Positions 7,096-17,221 of a stretch of 64,000 nucleotides of DNA are shown here, in pieces (positions within the stretch are counted from its first letter, which is position 1; each line of letters opens with the position of its first letter). The stretch covers positions 1-64,000 of the forward strand of contig JBBQYA010000002.1 of NCBI GenBank assembly GCA_038209155.1, written 5' to 3'. The position numbers and the translations under genes are program-made. The notes beneath the pieces are model-generated. The model saw nothing but the letters and a program-made list of their open reading frames with translations. It was not told the DNA's origin and ran no database searches. Origin of the DNA: JBBQYA01 sp038209155. GTDB taxonomy: Bacteria > Bacteroidota > Bacteroidia > Sphingobacteriales > Sphingobacteriaceae.

Positions 7096-10000
7096 ATGAA
7101 TAATCTATTCAAAGATCATTATAACACAATAAATCAATTACTTAATTCTTTTCCCTATTCTGCATTAATTGTTGATGAGCAGCAAATTGTGCAGTTGGCA
7201 AATCATGCATTTAAAATCCAAACAGGTTTATGTAATGATATTTTTGGAAAAAAAATAAATGACTTGCCTGGTATTTTGCTCAATCAAAAAAGCGAAAATC
7301 AATATTCTTTACAATTTAATAATGATCAAGGTAAGGTAATAAATCTAAATTGTTTTTCAGAAAGTTTGAGTTTAGAGTCTGGAAATAAGTTTTACTTATT
7401 AAAATTTGAAAATAATATAGAAATTAAATTGGAGCATTTGAGAGAAGTTCTAAATGCTTCATTTGAACCATTATGTGTTCACGAAAACTTCAAATTAATA
7501 GGTGCAAATGATATTTTTCTAAAAATGATAGGATACGAACTTCATGAATTGGATGGATTATATTTAAAAGATATTTGTGAAGAAAAATCCTATAATGCCA
7601 TCTTATCAAACATTCAAAAAAAGATAAATATACCTTATGAAGCACTTGGAATAAGAAAAGATAGGACAACTTTTCCTGTTTTAGTCAGAGGCAAGTCTAT
7701 CACTTTCAGCGGAATCGAGTATAGAGTAGTTTCTTGCAGAGATCTTACTCAAGAAAAACTTTCGGAAAAGCAAAAATTAAATGAGAAAACCAAGCTTGAA
7801 GCCATTGTAGAAACGCAGACAAAAATTATTTCTTCCGACTTAAATTTAGAAAAGTTGTTGAAAATTATTGTGAATCAATCGAGCAAAATAACTGGAGCAG
7901 ATGGCGCTACTATAGAATTTGCAGAAAATGACCACATGGTTCAAAAAGCAAGAACTGGGTTTGCTAGTAAATTGAAAGGGAAGCAATTACTTATTAATAA
8001 TAGTCTTTCTGGTCATTGCTTTAAAACAGGAAAATCTATTTTAGTGCACAACGCATTAAAAAATAAATATGTAAATCAGAATGCTAGAACTACACTTGGT
8101 TCTAATTCTGTGATTGTGGTTCCCTTAAAATTTGAATCAGAAATTATTGGAGTTCTGAAAGTAATTTCTCAAATAAAAGCAGCATTTACCGAAGAAGATG
8201 TAGAAACTCTCCAGATAATGGGCGGATTCATTGCCTCTGCTATCAGAAATGCAAATCAATACGAAGAGAAACAGCAATTATTAGAAAAATTAACCGATAT
8301 TTTAGAACATGTTCGCGAAAGTGAGGAACAATTTCGCTTACTAGCAGACCATATTAATGATATTGTAGCTTTGCATGATTTGGATGGTAATTTTACTTTT
8401 ATTAGTCGATCTGTTACCAATGTTTTGGGTTATAAACCTGATGATCTTTTAGGAATAAGCGTATATAATTACATTCATCCAGATGATTTGAAAGGCCTTA
8501 AAGAACATATTAAAGAAAAAATATTTAAAACTAAAACCCAATCTAAAATTATATATAGATTTTTAAACAAAAATCAAAATTATATTTGGTTGGAAAGTAT
8601 AGGCGAACCTATTCTAGATGAAAATAACCGTGTTGTAAAAATTCAAGTATCGTCTAGAGATGTAAGTGATCGGATAAAAACATTAAATGCTTTATTGGAA
8701 AGCGAAAAAAGATATCGTTTTATTGCTGAAAATAGCACAGATATGCTTAGTATTCATGCTATAGACGGAAGCATGTCCTATATAAGTCCAGCATCTAATA
8801 GAATTTTAGGCTATAAACCTTCAGAGCTTGTAGTTTTAGATCCATTTCACTTATGCCACCATGAAGATTTACCAATTTTGAAAGAGGCAATGCGTATTTA
8901 TATTGTTGAAAGACAGAAAGTGGCTTCTTTTACTTATCGAATGAAAAGGAAAGACGGAGAGTTTATTTGGATAGAATCCGTAGCAAAAACGGTTCTAAAC
9001 GAACAAAATTTAGTCACTCAAATACAAGTAGCTCATAGAGATATCACTGTTAGAAAGCAAGTTGAGCACGAATTGTTGAAGTCGAAAATAGAAGCAGAAA
9101 GTGCCACAAAAATGAAATCTGAATTTTTGGCAATGATGAGCCACGAAATTCGAACCCCAATGAATGGTGTAATTGGAATGACAGGTTTACTTTTAGAAAC
9201 AAAATTAACCGATAGTCAGTCAGAATATGCTCAAGCGATTATGGAAAGTGGCGATGCACTTTTGAATGTAATCAATGATATTCTTGATTTTTCTAAGATA
9301 GAATCTGGCAAAATGGAATTTGATGAAAATCCATACGACTTATCTTCTTTAATAGATGGTGTTTTTAATCTTTTAAAAATTAAAGCTAAGGAAAAGCATA
9401 TTGAACTTATTTATTTTCTAGATCCTGATCTCCCAGAATTATTAATTGGCGATTCACTACGAATCAGACAGATATTAATTAATTTAATCAGTAATTCTAT
9501 CAAATTTACGAGTGAAGGGGAGATTTTTGTTTCGGTAAGCAGACTTGCTAATAAAATAGATTCAAGCGAAATAGAATTGCAATTTTCCATAAAAGATACA
9601 GGAATTGGTATACCTAAAGATAAAATAGATCGCCTTTTCAACCCATTTATTCAAGTGGATTCTTCTACTTCTCGTCGTTATCAAGGTACAGGACTTGGTT
9701 TAGCGATTTGTAATAAATTGGTAGATATGATGGGTGGAAGAATTTGGGTGGACAGTGTTTACATGGAAGGATCAATTTTTAGTTTTACACTAAAAAATAA
9801 GATTTCCGAGAAATTAAGTGATGTAGCCAAAACTCAATCGAATGAAACCAATGAATCTTTACTGAATAAACGAGTTTTACTTTTGAGTGATAATCCAACC
9901 CAATTGCATGTATTAAATATGCAGTGTAAAAATTGGAAAATGCAAACTTATGCTGTCAAAAATGAACAAGAAGCATTTGAAAAAAGCAAATCAGGAATTT

Positions 10001-10665
10001 CTTTCGATGTAGTAATTACTAATCTGCACATTCCAGATGAAGAAAGAATAAAATTATGCAATAGTATTAGAAGTTTTTCTTCAGGAGATTTACCGTTTAT
10101 ACATATTTCTTCCGAAAAAAATCAGCAATCATTAGGTCTGTTTAGAGAATTAAATTACTATCTCTCAAATCCTGTTAAATATTCAGATTTATACAAAATT
10201 TTAATCGATCAATTTAAAATTACTCCAAAAGAAGTTTTGGTGGAAAAAAGTGCTCAAGAAATAGAAAAGCCCCTTTCCGAACGAATTCCCATTAAAATTT
10301 TATTGGCAGAAGATAATATCATTAATCAAAAATTGGTTACCCACGTACTTTCTAAAATGGGCTACAGTATAGATATTGCCGAAAACGGAATTGAAGTAAT
10401 TCAAGCATTAAAAAAGAAAGAGTACGATTTGATTTTCATGGATGTGCAAATGCCAGAAATGGATGGTTTGGAAGCCACCAGTATTATTGTAAATAATTGG
10501 CCTAGAACTTCTAGACCCATTATTGTAGCTATGACAGCCAATGCCATGATAGGCGATAAAGAGAAATGTATAGAAGCTGGAATGGACGATTACATGAGTA
10601 AACCGATTGTATTAGCAGATATTAAAACTAAAATTGAAAAATGGGGAAGTTTAAAATTGGCTTAG
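7096..10665 (+). CDS. Hybrid sensor histidine kinase (PAS-PAS-GAF-PAS-PAS-HisKA-HATPase-REC-REC)
   Basis: This 1189-residue protein has no obvious membrane segments and is probably cytoplasmic. Domains in order, by sequence pattern: weak PAS (~9-105), PAS (~110-225), GAF (~240-395), PAS (~412-530), PAS (~542-660) and HisKA with phospho-acceptor His683 in MMSHEIRTPMNG. The HATPase_c follows (~790-905; ILINLISNSIKF, DTGIGIP, GTGLGLAI). The first receiver-like domain (~925-1040) has Asn976 where the phospho-Asp should be (VVITNL). The second receiver (~1065-1185) is complete, with Asp1116 in FMDVQMPEMDG. No DNA-binding domain is attached and no partner regulator is adjacent. The signal is unknown; PAS/GAF modules often bind small ligands or cofactors. 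The Kup gene starts 85 bases downstream. Confidence 0.93.
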   Translation: MNNLFKDHYNTINQLLNSFPYSALIVDEQQIVQLANHAFKIQTGLCNDIFGKKINDLPGILLNQKSENQYSLQFNNDQGKVINLNCFSESLSLESGNKFYLLKFENNIEIKLEHLREVLNASFEPLCVHENFKLIGANDIFLKMIGYELHELDGLYLKDICEEKSYNAILSNIQKKINIPYEALGIRKDRTTFPVLVRGKSITFSGIEYRVVSCRDLTQEKLSEKQKLNEKTKLEAIVETQTKIISSDLNLEKLLKIIVNQSSKITGADGATIEFAENDHMVQKARTGFASKLKGKQLLINNSLSGHCFKTGKSILVHNALKNKYVNQNARTTLGSNSVIVVPLKFESEIIGVLKVISQIKAAFTEEDVETLQIMGGFIASAIRNANQYEEKQQLLEKLTDILEHVRESEEQFRLLADHINDIVALHDLDGNFTFISRSVTNVLGYKPDDLLGISVYNYIHPDDLKGLKEHIKEKIFKTKTQSKIIYRFLNKNQNYIWLESIGEPILDENNRVVKIQVSSRDVSDRIKTLNALLESEKRYRFIAENSTDMLSIHAIDGSMSYISPASNRILGYKPSELVVLDPFHLCHHEDLPILKEAMRIYIVERQKVASFTYRMKRKDGEFIWIESVAKTVLNEQNLVTQIQVAHRDITVRKQVEHELLKSKIEAESATKMKSEFLAMMSHEIRTPMNGVIGMTGLLLETKLTDSQSEYAQAIMESGDALLNVINDILDFSKIESGKMEFDENPYDLSSLIDGVFNLLKIKAKEKHIELIYFLDPDLPELLIGDSLRIRQILINLISNSIKFTSEGEIFVSVSRLANKIDSSEIELQFSIKDTGIGIPKDKIDRLFNPFIQVDSSTSRRYQGTGLGLAICNKLVDMMGGRIWVDSVYMEGSIFSFTLKNKISEKLSDVAKTQSNETNESLLNKRVLLLSDNPTQLHVLNMQCKNWKMQTYAVKNEQEAFEKSKSGISFDVVITNLHIPDEERIKLCNSIRSFSSGDLPFIHISSEKNQQSLGLFRELNYYLSNPVKYSDLYKILIDQFKITPKEVLVEKSAQEIEKPLSERIPIKILLAEDNIINQKLVTHVLSKMGYSIDIAENGIEVIQALKKKEYDLIFMDVQMPEMDGLEATSIIVNNWPRTSRPIIVAMTANAMIGDKEKCIEAGMDDYMSKPIVLADIKTKIEKWGSLKLA

Positions 10666-10749
10666 AAATATCAATTAAATTAGCTCGACAATTCATTTTG
10701 CAAATTATATTTTTACCCCATTTTAACTCGAGTATATAAATTAAGATTA

Positions 10750-12687
10750 TTGGAAAAGCACGCTCACAAAAACAATGCTCTTACAGGAGCAGGATTATTA
10801 ATTAGTTTAGGAATTATTTACGGTGATATTGGAACTTCTCCGCTTTATGTTTTAAAGGCTATTATTGGGACTTCCATAATTGAATCAGATTTAATTTTAG
10901 GTGCGCTATCCTGCATATTTTGGACTCTTACTCTTCAGACAACTGTTAAATATGTTCTTATTACTTTAAGAGCCGATAATAAAGGAGAAGGGGGAATATT
11001 TTCCTTGTTTACGCTAATTCGCCGAAAGGCAAAATGGCTCGCAATACCAGCTATGATTGGTGGCTGCACACTTTTAGCTGATGGAATTATCACCCCGCCT
11101 ATTTCCGTTTCGTCTGCTATAGAAGGTTTGCAAATAAGATATCCAGATATCCAAACAGTTCCGATAGTGATTGCAATTATCACAGGATTATTCGTTTTTC
11201 AACAGTTTGGATCCAATTTAGTTGGTCGTGCTTTTGGTCCAGTAATGTTAGTCTGGTTTGGAATGCTGGCCTATTTTGGAGCATCTCAAGCTTTTACCAA
11301 TTTTGAAGTTTTTAAAGCAATCAATCCTTATTATGGGTATAATTTATTAGTAAATACTTCTGGCGGTTTTTGGTTGTTAGGTGCAGTTTTTCTTTGCACA
11401 ACAGGAGCAGAGGCACTTTATTCAGATCTTGGCCATTGCGGTAGAACCAATATTAGAGTAAGTTGGGTTTTTGTAAAATCTTCATTATTACTGAATTATT
11501 TTGGTCAAGGCGCATGGTTGCTCACTCAAAGCGGAAAAACGTTGAATGAAAATCCGTTTTATAGTATTATTCCAGAAGGTTTTTTATTTTATGGAATTAT
11601 AATTTCTACGCTTGCTACCATTATTGCAAGTCAAGCTTTGATCAGTGGTTCTTTCACCTTAATAAGTGAAGCTGTTCGATTGAATTTTTGGCCAAAAGTC
11701 AAAATCAATTTTCCAAGTAATCAGAAAGGTCAATTGTACATACCAAGTGTGAATTGGCTGCTATTAGGAGGTTGTATCATCGTAGTTCTATTATTTAAAA
11801 AATCAGAAAATATGGAGGCTGCGTATGGCTTGTCCATTACTCTTACTATGCTGATGACCACTATTTTACTCTCCGTTTATTTACTTACCAGAAGAGTTTT
11901 ACCTATTATTGTTGGAGTTTTTGTAATCGTTTATGGTACAATAGAAATTAGTTTTCTGATTGCAAATCTGGTAAAATTTAGTCATGGTGGTTGGTTTACT
12001 TTATTGATTGGTGGAATTTTATTTTCGGTAATGTGGACTTGGTTTGCAGCTAGAAAGATCAAAAATAGATATGTAAAGTTTGTGGAGGTGGAAGATAATT
12101 ATGAGGTATTAACAGATTTGAGTAATGATGAATCTGTTCCAAAATTTGCATCGCAGTTGGTGTATTTGACAAGCGCCAATTTCTCATCTGAAATAGAAAG
12201 TAAAATCATTTACTCCATTTTACAAAAACAGCCTAAAAGAGCAGATGTTTACTGGTTGGTACATGTTGATGTGGTAGATGAACCTTACACTAGAGAATAT
12301 AAGGTAGTGGTTTTAGTTCCAAATCATGTAATCAGAATAGAATTTGAATTAGGATTTAGAGTGGAACAAAAAATCAATTTATTATTTAGAAAAGTTGTAG
12401 AAGATTTAATTGCAAAAGGAGAAATAGACATCACTAGTAGATATACTTCGTTAAACAAACATAAAATCACTGGAGATTTTAGATTTGTGGTTTTAGAAAA
12501 GCAATTATCAACATCTAATAATTTACCTTTTTACGAAAAGATTATTATGAGTTATTACTTTTTGCTTCATAAATTCTCACTTTCTGAGGAAAAAGGTTTT
12601 GGTTTAGATTTGTCTTTTGTAACGGTTGAAAAAGTGCCATTGGTATTGTCAAAATCGCAACCAATAGAACTGAAAAGAATTTATTAA
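10750..12687 (+). CDS. kup: Kup-type potassium uptake protein
   Basis: This 645-residue protein is a typical KUP/HAK potassium transporter, driving K+ uptake across the inner membrane with protons. The family hallmark GIIYGDIGTSPLYVLKA is at the N-terminus, followed by DNKGEGGIFSLF and about 12 hydrophobic segments to ~residue 440. A cytoplasmic C-terminal domain follows. The start is a TTG at 10750; an ATG start would fall after the conserved first helix. The stop codon overlaps by four bases the stop of the convergent APC permease, leaving no room for a terminator. Confidence 0.95.
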   Translation: MEKHAHKNNALTGAGLLISLGIIYGDIGTSPLYVLKAIIGTSIIESDLILGALSCIFWTLTLQTTVKYVLITLRADNKGEGGIFSLFTLIRRKAKWLAIPAMIGGCTLLADGIITPPISVSSAIEGLQIRYPDIQTVPIVIAIITGLFVFQQFGSNLVGRAFGPVMLVWFGMLAYFGASQAFTNFEVFKAINPYYGYNLLVNTSGGFWLLGAVFLCTTGAEALYSDLGHCGRTNIRVSWVFVKSSLLLNYFGQGAWLLTQSGKTLNENPFYSIIPEGFLFYGIIISTLATIIASQALISGSFTLISEAVRLNFWPKVKINFPSNQKGQLYIPSVNWLLLGGCIIVVLLFKKSENMEAAYGLSITLTMLMTTILLSVYLLTRRVLPIIVGVFVIVYGTIEISFLIANLVKFSHGGWFTLLIGGILFSVMWTWFAARKIKNRYVKFVEVEDNYEVLTDLSNDESVPKFASQLVYLTSANFSSEIESKIIYSILQKQPKRADVYWLVHVDVVDEPYTREYKVVVLVPNHVIRIEFELGFRVEQKINLLFRKVVEDLIAKGEIDITSRYTSLNKHKITGDFRFVVLEKQLSTSNNLPFYEKIIMSYYFLLHKFSLSEEKGFGLDLSFVTVEKVPLVLSKSQPIELKRIY

Positions 12688-14603
12688 GCGGGAATTGTTC
12701 TCAATTTGCTGTTTTTATAACCATAAGCAAAATAAATAATTAAGCCGACAAAAAGCCAAATTCCGAATCCAATCCAATTAGTAATTCCCATTTCCGACAT
12801 CATGTAAAGGCAACAAACAAGCCCCGCAACTGGTATGAATGACAGATTTAATTGGAAACATAAAATTGAAATATAAAGGCAAACCAATATGAAAATCCAC
12901 GTTGGTATTTTATGTTTAAACAATCCAAATCCAGATTCAAATTTTTTGTCTTCTGAAATAGATAATTTATTTAAGGTATTGGAATACATGTTTTTGTCCA
13001 TCGCTAATAAAGCAATTTCTGGATCTGCTAATTCTTTATCTTCAGTTTTCAAGTCCGATTTAATAACCGTTTTTAATTCAGCTAATTCATTTTCATTCAA
13101 AGAGGTGATTAATTGAGTTGGCTTAAAAGCTTGTTTTTCATTTAAAACAAAAGCTTTTGTTTCATTTGGTCTTTGAATAAAAAGAAAAATAAGTGTTCCT
13201 AAAAATAGGATTGGAACAATAAATTTTGAATTGAGGTAAGGAGTTTTAAATTTTCGATCAATAGTTTCTTTGCTGTTTTGCAATTTTAATACTCCAGCGC
13301 AAACCAATACAAAAGCAAATAAAGTTCCGATGCTACAAAGGTCAGTTACCATCGTTAAATTCATAAATAAGGAAGGAACAGCAACTACGAAACCAGTTAC
13401 AATGGTAGCAAAAGATGGAGTTCTGTATTTCGGGTGAATTCTTGAAAAAGCCTTTGGAAGCAATCCATCTCGGCTCATGCTCATCCAAATTCGTGGTTGT
13501 CCTAATTGAAAAACCAATAAAACACTCGCCATTGCAATCACTGCACTTACTGCAATTATGCCAGATAGCCAATTAAGATTCAATTCTTGAAACACAAAAG
13601 CCAACGGATCTCCGACAGCCAATTGATCATATTTTACCATTCCAGTAAGAACTAAAGCCACCGCAACATAAAGAACAGTACAAATAATAATTGCCCACAT
13701 CATGGCTTTGGGTAAATCTCTTTGCGGGTTTTTGCATTCCTCGGCTGTGGTAGATATGGCATCAAAACCGATGTATGCAAAAAATACTGCCGAAACACCT
13801 TTTACCACTCCAGAAAACCCGTTTGGAGCAAACGGAGTCCAGTTTTTAGTATCCACATAAAAAACACCAACTGCAATAATTAGTAAAATTATCGCCAATT
13901 TTATCACCACCATCACATTACTGGCATTTCTTGATTCTTGCATTCCACGGTAAACCAGCCAAGTAATCAATACGATAATGAGTAAAGCTGGAAGGTCGGC
14001 AACAAAATGAAAACCACCAATTAAAGGTGCTGATTGCCATGCTGTGTATGTTGCTTGTTGATTATAACTTAAGTTTTCAAACAGTTTTCCGCTTTGCATC
14101 AATAAGGTTGATTCTTTAAATCCGCGAGATGCACTTAAATAATCCATCGTCATCCAGGCAGGCAATTCTATTCCGCCAGAAGCAAGCAAACTTGTGAAAT
14201 AATCCGACCATGAAATAGCCACAGTGATATTACCAACCCCATATTCCATGATTAAAGACCAACCAATAATCCATGCAATAAGTTCACCAAATGCGACATA
14301 GGAATAGGTGTAAGCACTACCAGCAACTGGAACAATGGAAGCAAATTCTGCATAGGCAAAGGCTGCAAAACCACAAGCTATAGCTGTGAAAATGAATAAA
14401 TAAATAACGGCTGGACCACCGTCTGAACTTGCTTTTCCTATAGTGCTAAAAATTCCTGCACCGATAATTGCAGCAATTCCAAATGCTGCTAAATCTCTCA
14501 CTCCTAATGTTTTCGCTAATGCACCACCATGATGGTTTTGTCGTGCATCCGCATCTCTTAATATTCCTTTAATCGTCTTTTTCCTAAAGAGTTTTTCAAA
14601 CAT
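12684..14603 (-). CDS. APC superfamily amino acid permease with a soluble insert
   Basis: This 639-residue amino acid/polyamine/organocation permease has about 12 membrane helices. Signatures include GVRDLAAFGIAAIIGAGIFST at the start, FFAYIGFDAISTTAEECKNP and GQPRIWMSMSRDGLLP. The N-terminal cytoplasmic tail (~28 residues) is short. Near the C-terminus a hydrophilic stretch of about 90 residues (~485-575, Lys/Glu-rich, containing SLNENELAELK) separates two late helices, which makes the protein longer than standard family members. The amino acid transported cannot be told. It is convergent with kup. Confidence 0.9.
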   Translation of the reverse strand: MFEKLFRKKTIKGILRDADARQNHHGGALAKTLGVRDLAAFGIAAIIGAGIFSTIGKASSDGGPAVIYLFIFTAIACGFAAFAYAEFASIVPVAGSAYTYSYVAFGELIAWIIGWSLIMEYGVGNITVAISWSDYFTSLLASGGIELPAWMTMDYLSASRGFKESTLLMQSGKLFENLSYNQQATYTAWQSAPLIGGFHFVADLPALLIIVLITWLVYRGMQESRNASNVMVVIKLAIILLIIAVGVFYVDTKNWTPFAPNGFSGVVKGVSAVFFAYIGFDAISTTAEECKNPQRDLPKAMMWAIIICTVLYVAVALVLTGMVKYDQLAVGDPLAFVFQELNLNWLSGIIAVSAVIAMASVLLVFQLGQPRIWMSMSRDGLLPKAFSRIHPKYRTPSFATIVTGFVVAVPSLFMNLTMVTDLCSIGTLFAFVLVCAGVLKLQNSKETIDRKFKTPYLNSKFIVPILFLGTLIFLFIQRPNETKAFVLNEKQAFKPTQLITSLNENELAELKTVIKSDLKTEDKELADPEIALLAMDKNMYSNTLNKLSISEDKKFESGFGLFKHKIPTWIFILVCLYISILCFQLNLSFIPVAGLVCCLYMMSEMGITNWIGFGIWLFVGLIIYFAYGYKNSKLRTIPA

Positions 14604-14703
14604 GTAGGCTATAGTTTAGAATTTGAAGATAGAATTTTTATTTATACCAAAGACGTTTGATTTTTTGATTTATTTAAAATATCTTCCTCAATTGATATTT
14701 AAA

Positions 14704-14711
14704 TAGATTTG
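14704..14711 (+). promoter_or_regulatory. Putative -7 box (TAGATTTG) for the PAP2 gene
   Basis: Exact match to the Bacteroidota TAnnTTTG box, 18 bases before the ATG of the PAP2 phosphatase gene. The -33 element is not clear. Confidence 0.45.
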
Positions 14712-14728
14712 TATCACTCTAATAAGCC

Positions 14729-15373
14729 ATGTTCCAAATTTTAAAGCATAATCGAATTTACTTTACCTTATTCTTTTTATTAATATTATCCATTGCTATT
14801 TTGCTTTCCTTGTATTCCAAGCAGCAATTATTTTTTATGATAAATGATTCTGTAAACACAAAGGATCTATTTTTTAAATACATCACTCACCTTGGGGATG
14901 GTTTATTTTTCTCTTTGGTAATTATCGTTTTGGCGTTTTTCAAATTCCGTTATTCTGTGTTGGGAATTTTATGTTATGCAATACCAAGTTTATTCACACA
15001 ATTTTTGAAGAAAAATATTTTTCATGAATATCGACCCAAAGCTTTTTTTGAAGGAATTCAAACTTTACAATTGGTAGAAGGAGTAAAAGTTCATAGTTTT
15101 AATAGTTTTCCATCTGGGCATGCGACTACTGTATTTGCTATGTTTACTTTATTAGCAATTATTTCTACCAACAAAAAGGTATCCTATCTCTTTTTTGCTT
15201 TAGCCTTTTTAACTTCCTTTAGTAGAGTTTATTTGTCGCAGCATTTCGTGCTTGACGTATATGCAGGAGCAATAATTGGAACAGTATTAACAGTTTTAAT
15301 TATTTATTTTTGTGATAAAATTAATTGGTTTAAGAAGGATATTTTTGATAGGAGGTTTAGGTTTTCTACATGA
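14729..15373 (+). CDS. PAP2-family membrane phosphatase
   Basis: This 214-residue protein has about five to six membrane segments and the full three-part PAP2 catalytic signature: KKNIFHEYRP (K-x6-RP), FPSGH, and SRVYLSQHFVLDV (SR-x5-H-x3-D). It therefore dephosphorylates a lipid phosphate or pyrophosphate at the membrane. Undecaprenyl pyrophosphate recycling (BacA-independent type) or phosphatidate/PGP are the common substrates, and the sequence does not decide between them. It starts at ATG 14729 and is convergent with the M3 peptidase gene. Confidence 0.88.
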   Translation: MFQILKHNRIYFTLFFLLILSIAILLSLYSKQQLFFMINDSVNTKDLFFKYITHLGDGLFFSLVIIVLAFFKFRYSVLGILCYAIPSLFTQFLKKNIFHEYRPKAFFEGIQTLQLVEGVKVHSFNSFPSGHATTVFAMFTLLAIISTNKKVSYLFFALAFLTSFSRVYLSQHFVLDVYAGAIIGTVLTVLIIYFCDKINWFKKDIFDRRFRFST

Positions 15374-15414
15374 AATTTGAAATTAGATATTTCTTGATTT
15401 AAAAATTTTAGTTG

Positions 15415-15454
15415 GGAATGATAACCATTGTCTTTAAATAAAAATTATCATTCC
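15415..15454. terminator. Long-loop hairpin between convergent PAP2 and M3 peptidase genes
   Basis: A perfect 10-bp inverted repeat (15415-15424 with 15445-15454) flanks a 20-base AT-rich loop. The right arm includes the stop codon of the M3 peptidase gene. It could help end both transcripts, but the long loop makes this uncertain. Confidence 0.3.
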
Positions 15455-17157
15455 AATTCTTTCAACTTCAATTGAATAAATTCGGCAATGGATTTTATAT
15501 TTTCTTTACTAAAATCAAAAGAAATTCCAGCTGTTTCATAAATTTCTTTTACAGGTTTTGTATAGCCTAACTTTAATGCAGCTAAATATTGATTAATGTT
15601 TTTTTCTGGATCTTTGCTGTAATTTTTCCAAATTGCAATCGCACCTAATTGTGCCATTCCATACTCAATATAATAGAAAGGCACTTCAAATAAGTGTAAT
15701 TGTTTTTGCCAAAGCGTTTTTCTGGTTTCGGAAAATCCATCCCAATTAATTATTTTATTTCCAAAATCATTTGTCAAATTGCTCCATTCTGTTTCTCGCT
15801 CACTACTCGTATTTTCTGGATTTAAATAAAGCCAATGTTGAAACTTATCTATCATTGCTATCCAAGGAAAAATCATAATAATATCTTCTAAATGTTCTTT
15901 TTTAGCACGCTTTAAATCATCTTCATTTTCAAAAAATTCATTCCAATAATCCATTGTAATTAATTCCATACTCATAGAAGCTAATTCTGCAACTTCGGAA
16001 GGCACATTTTTGAATCCGTTCAATTCTAAATCACTACTAATAAAAGTATGCACCGCATGGCCTCCTTCATGAATCATAGTAATCATATCTCGAAAAGAAT
16101 TTGCGGAATTCATAAAAATAAACGGCATACCACTTTCAGATAGTGGATAATTATAACCGCCTGGTGCTTTTCCTTTTCTAGATTCCAGATCGAAAAGATT
16201 GTTTTCTTTCATCGTTTGCAAACATTCACTCAAATAGGGATGCACTTTTTCAAAACATTGTTTAGTTTTCTGGAATAGTTCTTCAGCCCCTACAAATGGT
16301 TTTAAAGGTTCTTTTTCAGAAATATCTACATCTAAGTCATAGGGTTTAATAGAATCTAGCTTTAATTTATTTTTTCTTTCTAAAGTAAAATCAGCAACCA
16401 ATGGAACTATTTCCGTAAGAATAGCTTGGTGGAAATCTTCACATTCTTTTACTCCAAAATCAAACCTGCCCAACTCTCTAAATTTATAATCACGATAGTT
16501 AGAGAAGCCTGCATTTTTTGCAACTTGATTTCTTTTTGAAATTAATTTCCCCATTAATTCATTCAAAGCATCTCTATCTTTTAATCTTCGATCGGTAACT
16601 AATTTATAAACATCTTCTCTCTGTGTTCTATCTATGCTTTTCAAGAAATTAGAAGCTTGTTCCAATGTGAATTCTTTATCCTGATAATGTATGCTCATTG
16701 CACCAGCAATTGCTCCAAACTCTTGTTGCATCACTTGAATTTCCGCCATAAGTTCTACATTCTCTTGTCTGAATAATTCTATTTGATTTTTAATAGATCG
16801 TAAATAAATTTTATACGTTTCCTGATCTAATTTTTCTAAGTAATTATTGGCTATTAATTTTTTATTTAATTCATTAAAAGCTTCAGCAGAAATTGGTTCA
16901 ATTTCTGTGACAAATAATTCAAAATCTTGTTTTACTTTTTCGTCTGTGGTATCACACGTTGTTCGAATATATTTCCATGCAAGGGTCTCATCCAAAGCAG
17001 CTTCCAATTCACTACGATCTAATAACCAATGTTCTAAATCCTTAGTTGAATTAATTTCTCTTGTTTTAAGATCTTCAAAATAAGGTAAAAGATTAGTTTT
17101 GCTAAAATCAAATTCAGCAGGTAAAAATTTACGTTTAGAAACAGAACTAATTTGCAT
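15448..17157 (-). CDS. M3 family oligoendopeptidase (PepF-like)
   Basis: This 569-residue cytoplasmic metallopeptidase belongs to family M3B. The zinc motif HEGGH is at residues 363-367 (in MIHEGGHAVHTF). The third zinc ligand region FKNVPSEVAELASMSMEL follows about 25 residues later. The family cleaves oligopeptides of roughly 7-17 residues in cytosolic peptide turnover. Length and end-to-end organisation are normal. It starts at ATG (complement 17155-17157). Confidence 0.92.
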   Translation of the reverse strand: MQISSVSKRKFLPAEFDFSKTNLLPYFEDLKTREINSTKDLEHWLLDRSELEAALDETLAWKYIRTTCDTTDEKVKQDFELFVTEIEPISAEAFNELNKKLIANNYLEKLDQETYKIYLRSIKNQIELFRQENVELMAEIQVMQQEFGAIAGAMSIHYQDKEFTLEQASNFLKSIDRTQREDVYKLVTDRRLKDRDALNELMGKLISKRNQVAKNAGFSNYRDYKFRELGRFDFGVKECEDFHQAILTEIVPLVADFTLERKNKLKLDSIKPYDLDVDISEKEPLKPFVGAEELFQKTKQCFEKVHPYLSECLQTMKENNLFDLESRKGKAPGGYNYPLSESGMPFIFMNSANSFRDMITMIHEGGHAVHTFISSDLELNGFKNVPSEVAELASMSMELITMDYWNEFFENEDDLKRAKKEHLEDIIMIFPWIAMIDKFQHWLYLNPENTSSERETEWSNLTNDFGNKIINWDGFSETRKTLWQKQLHLFEVPFYYIEYGMAQLGAIAIWKNYSKDPEKNINQYLAALKLGYTKPVKEIYETAGISFDFSKENIKSIAEFIQLKLKELE

Positions 17158-17221
17158 AATTATAAGATTTAAAAATAAAATTTAAGAATTTTTGAAAATA
17201 ATGTTAAAATTATCATTAGTA

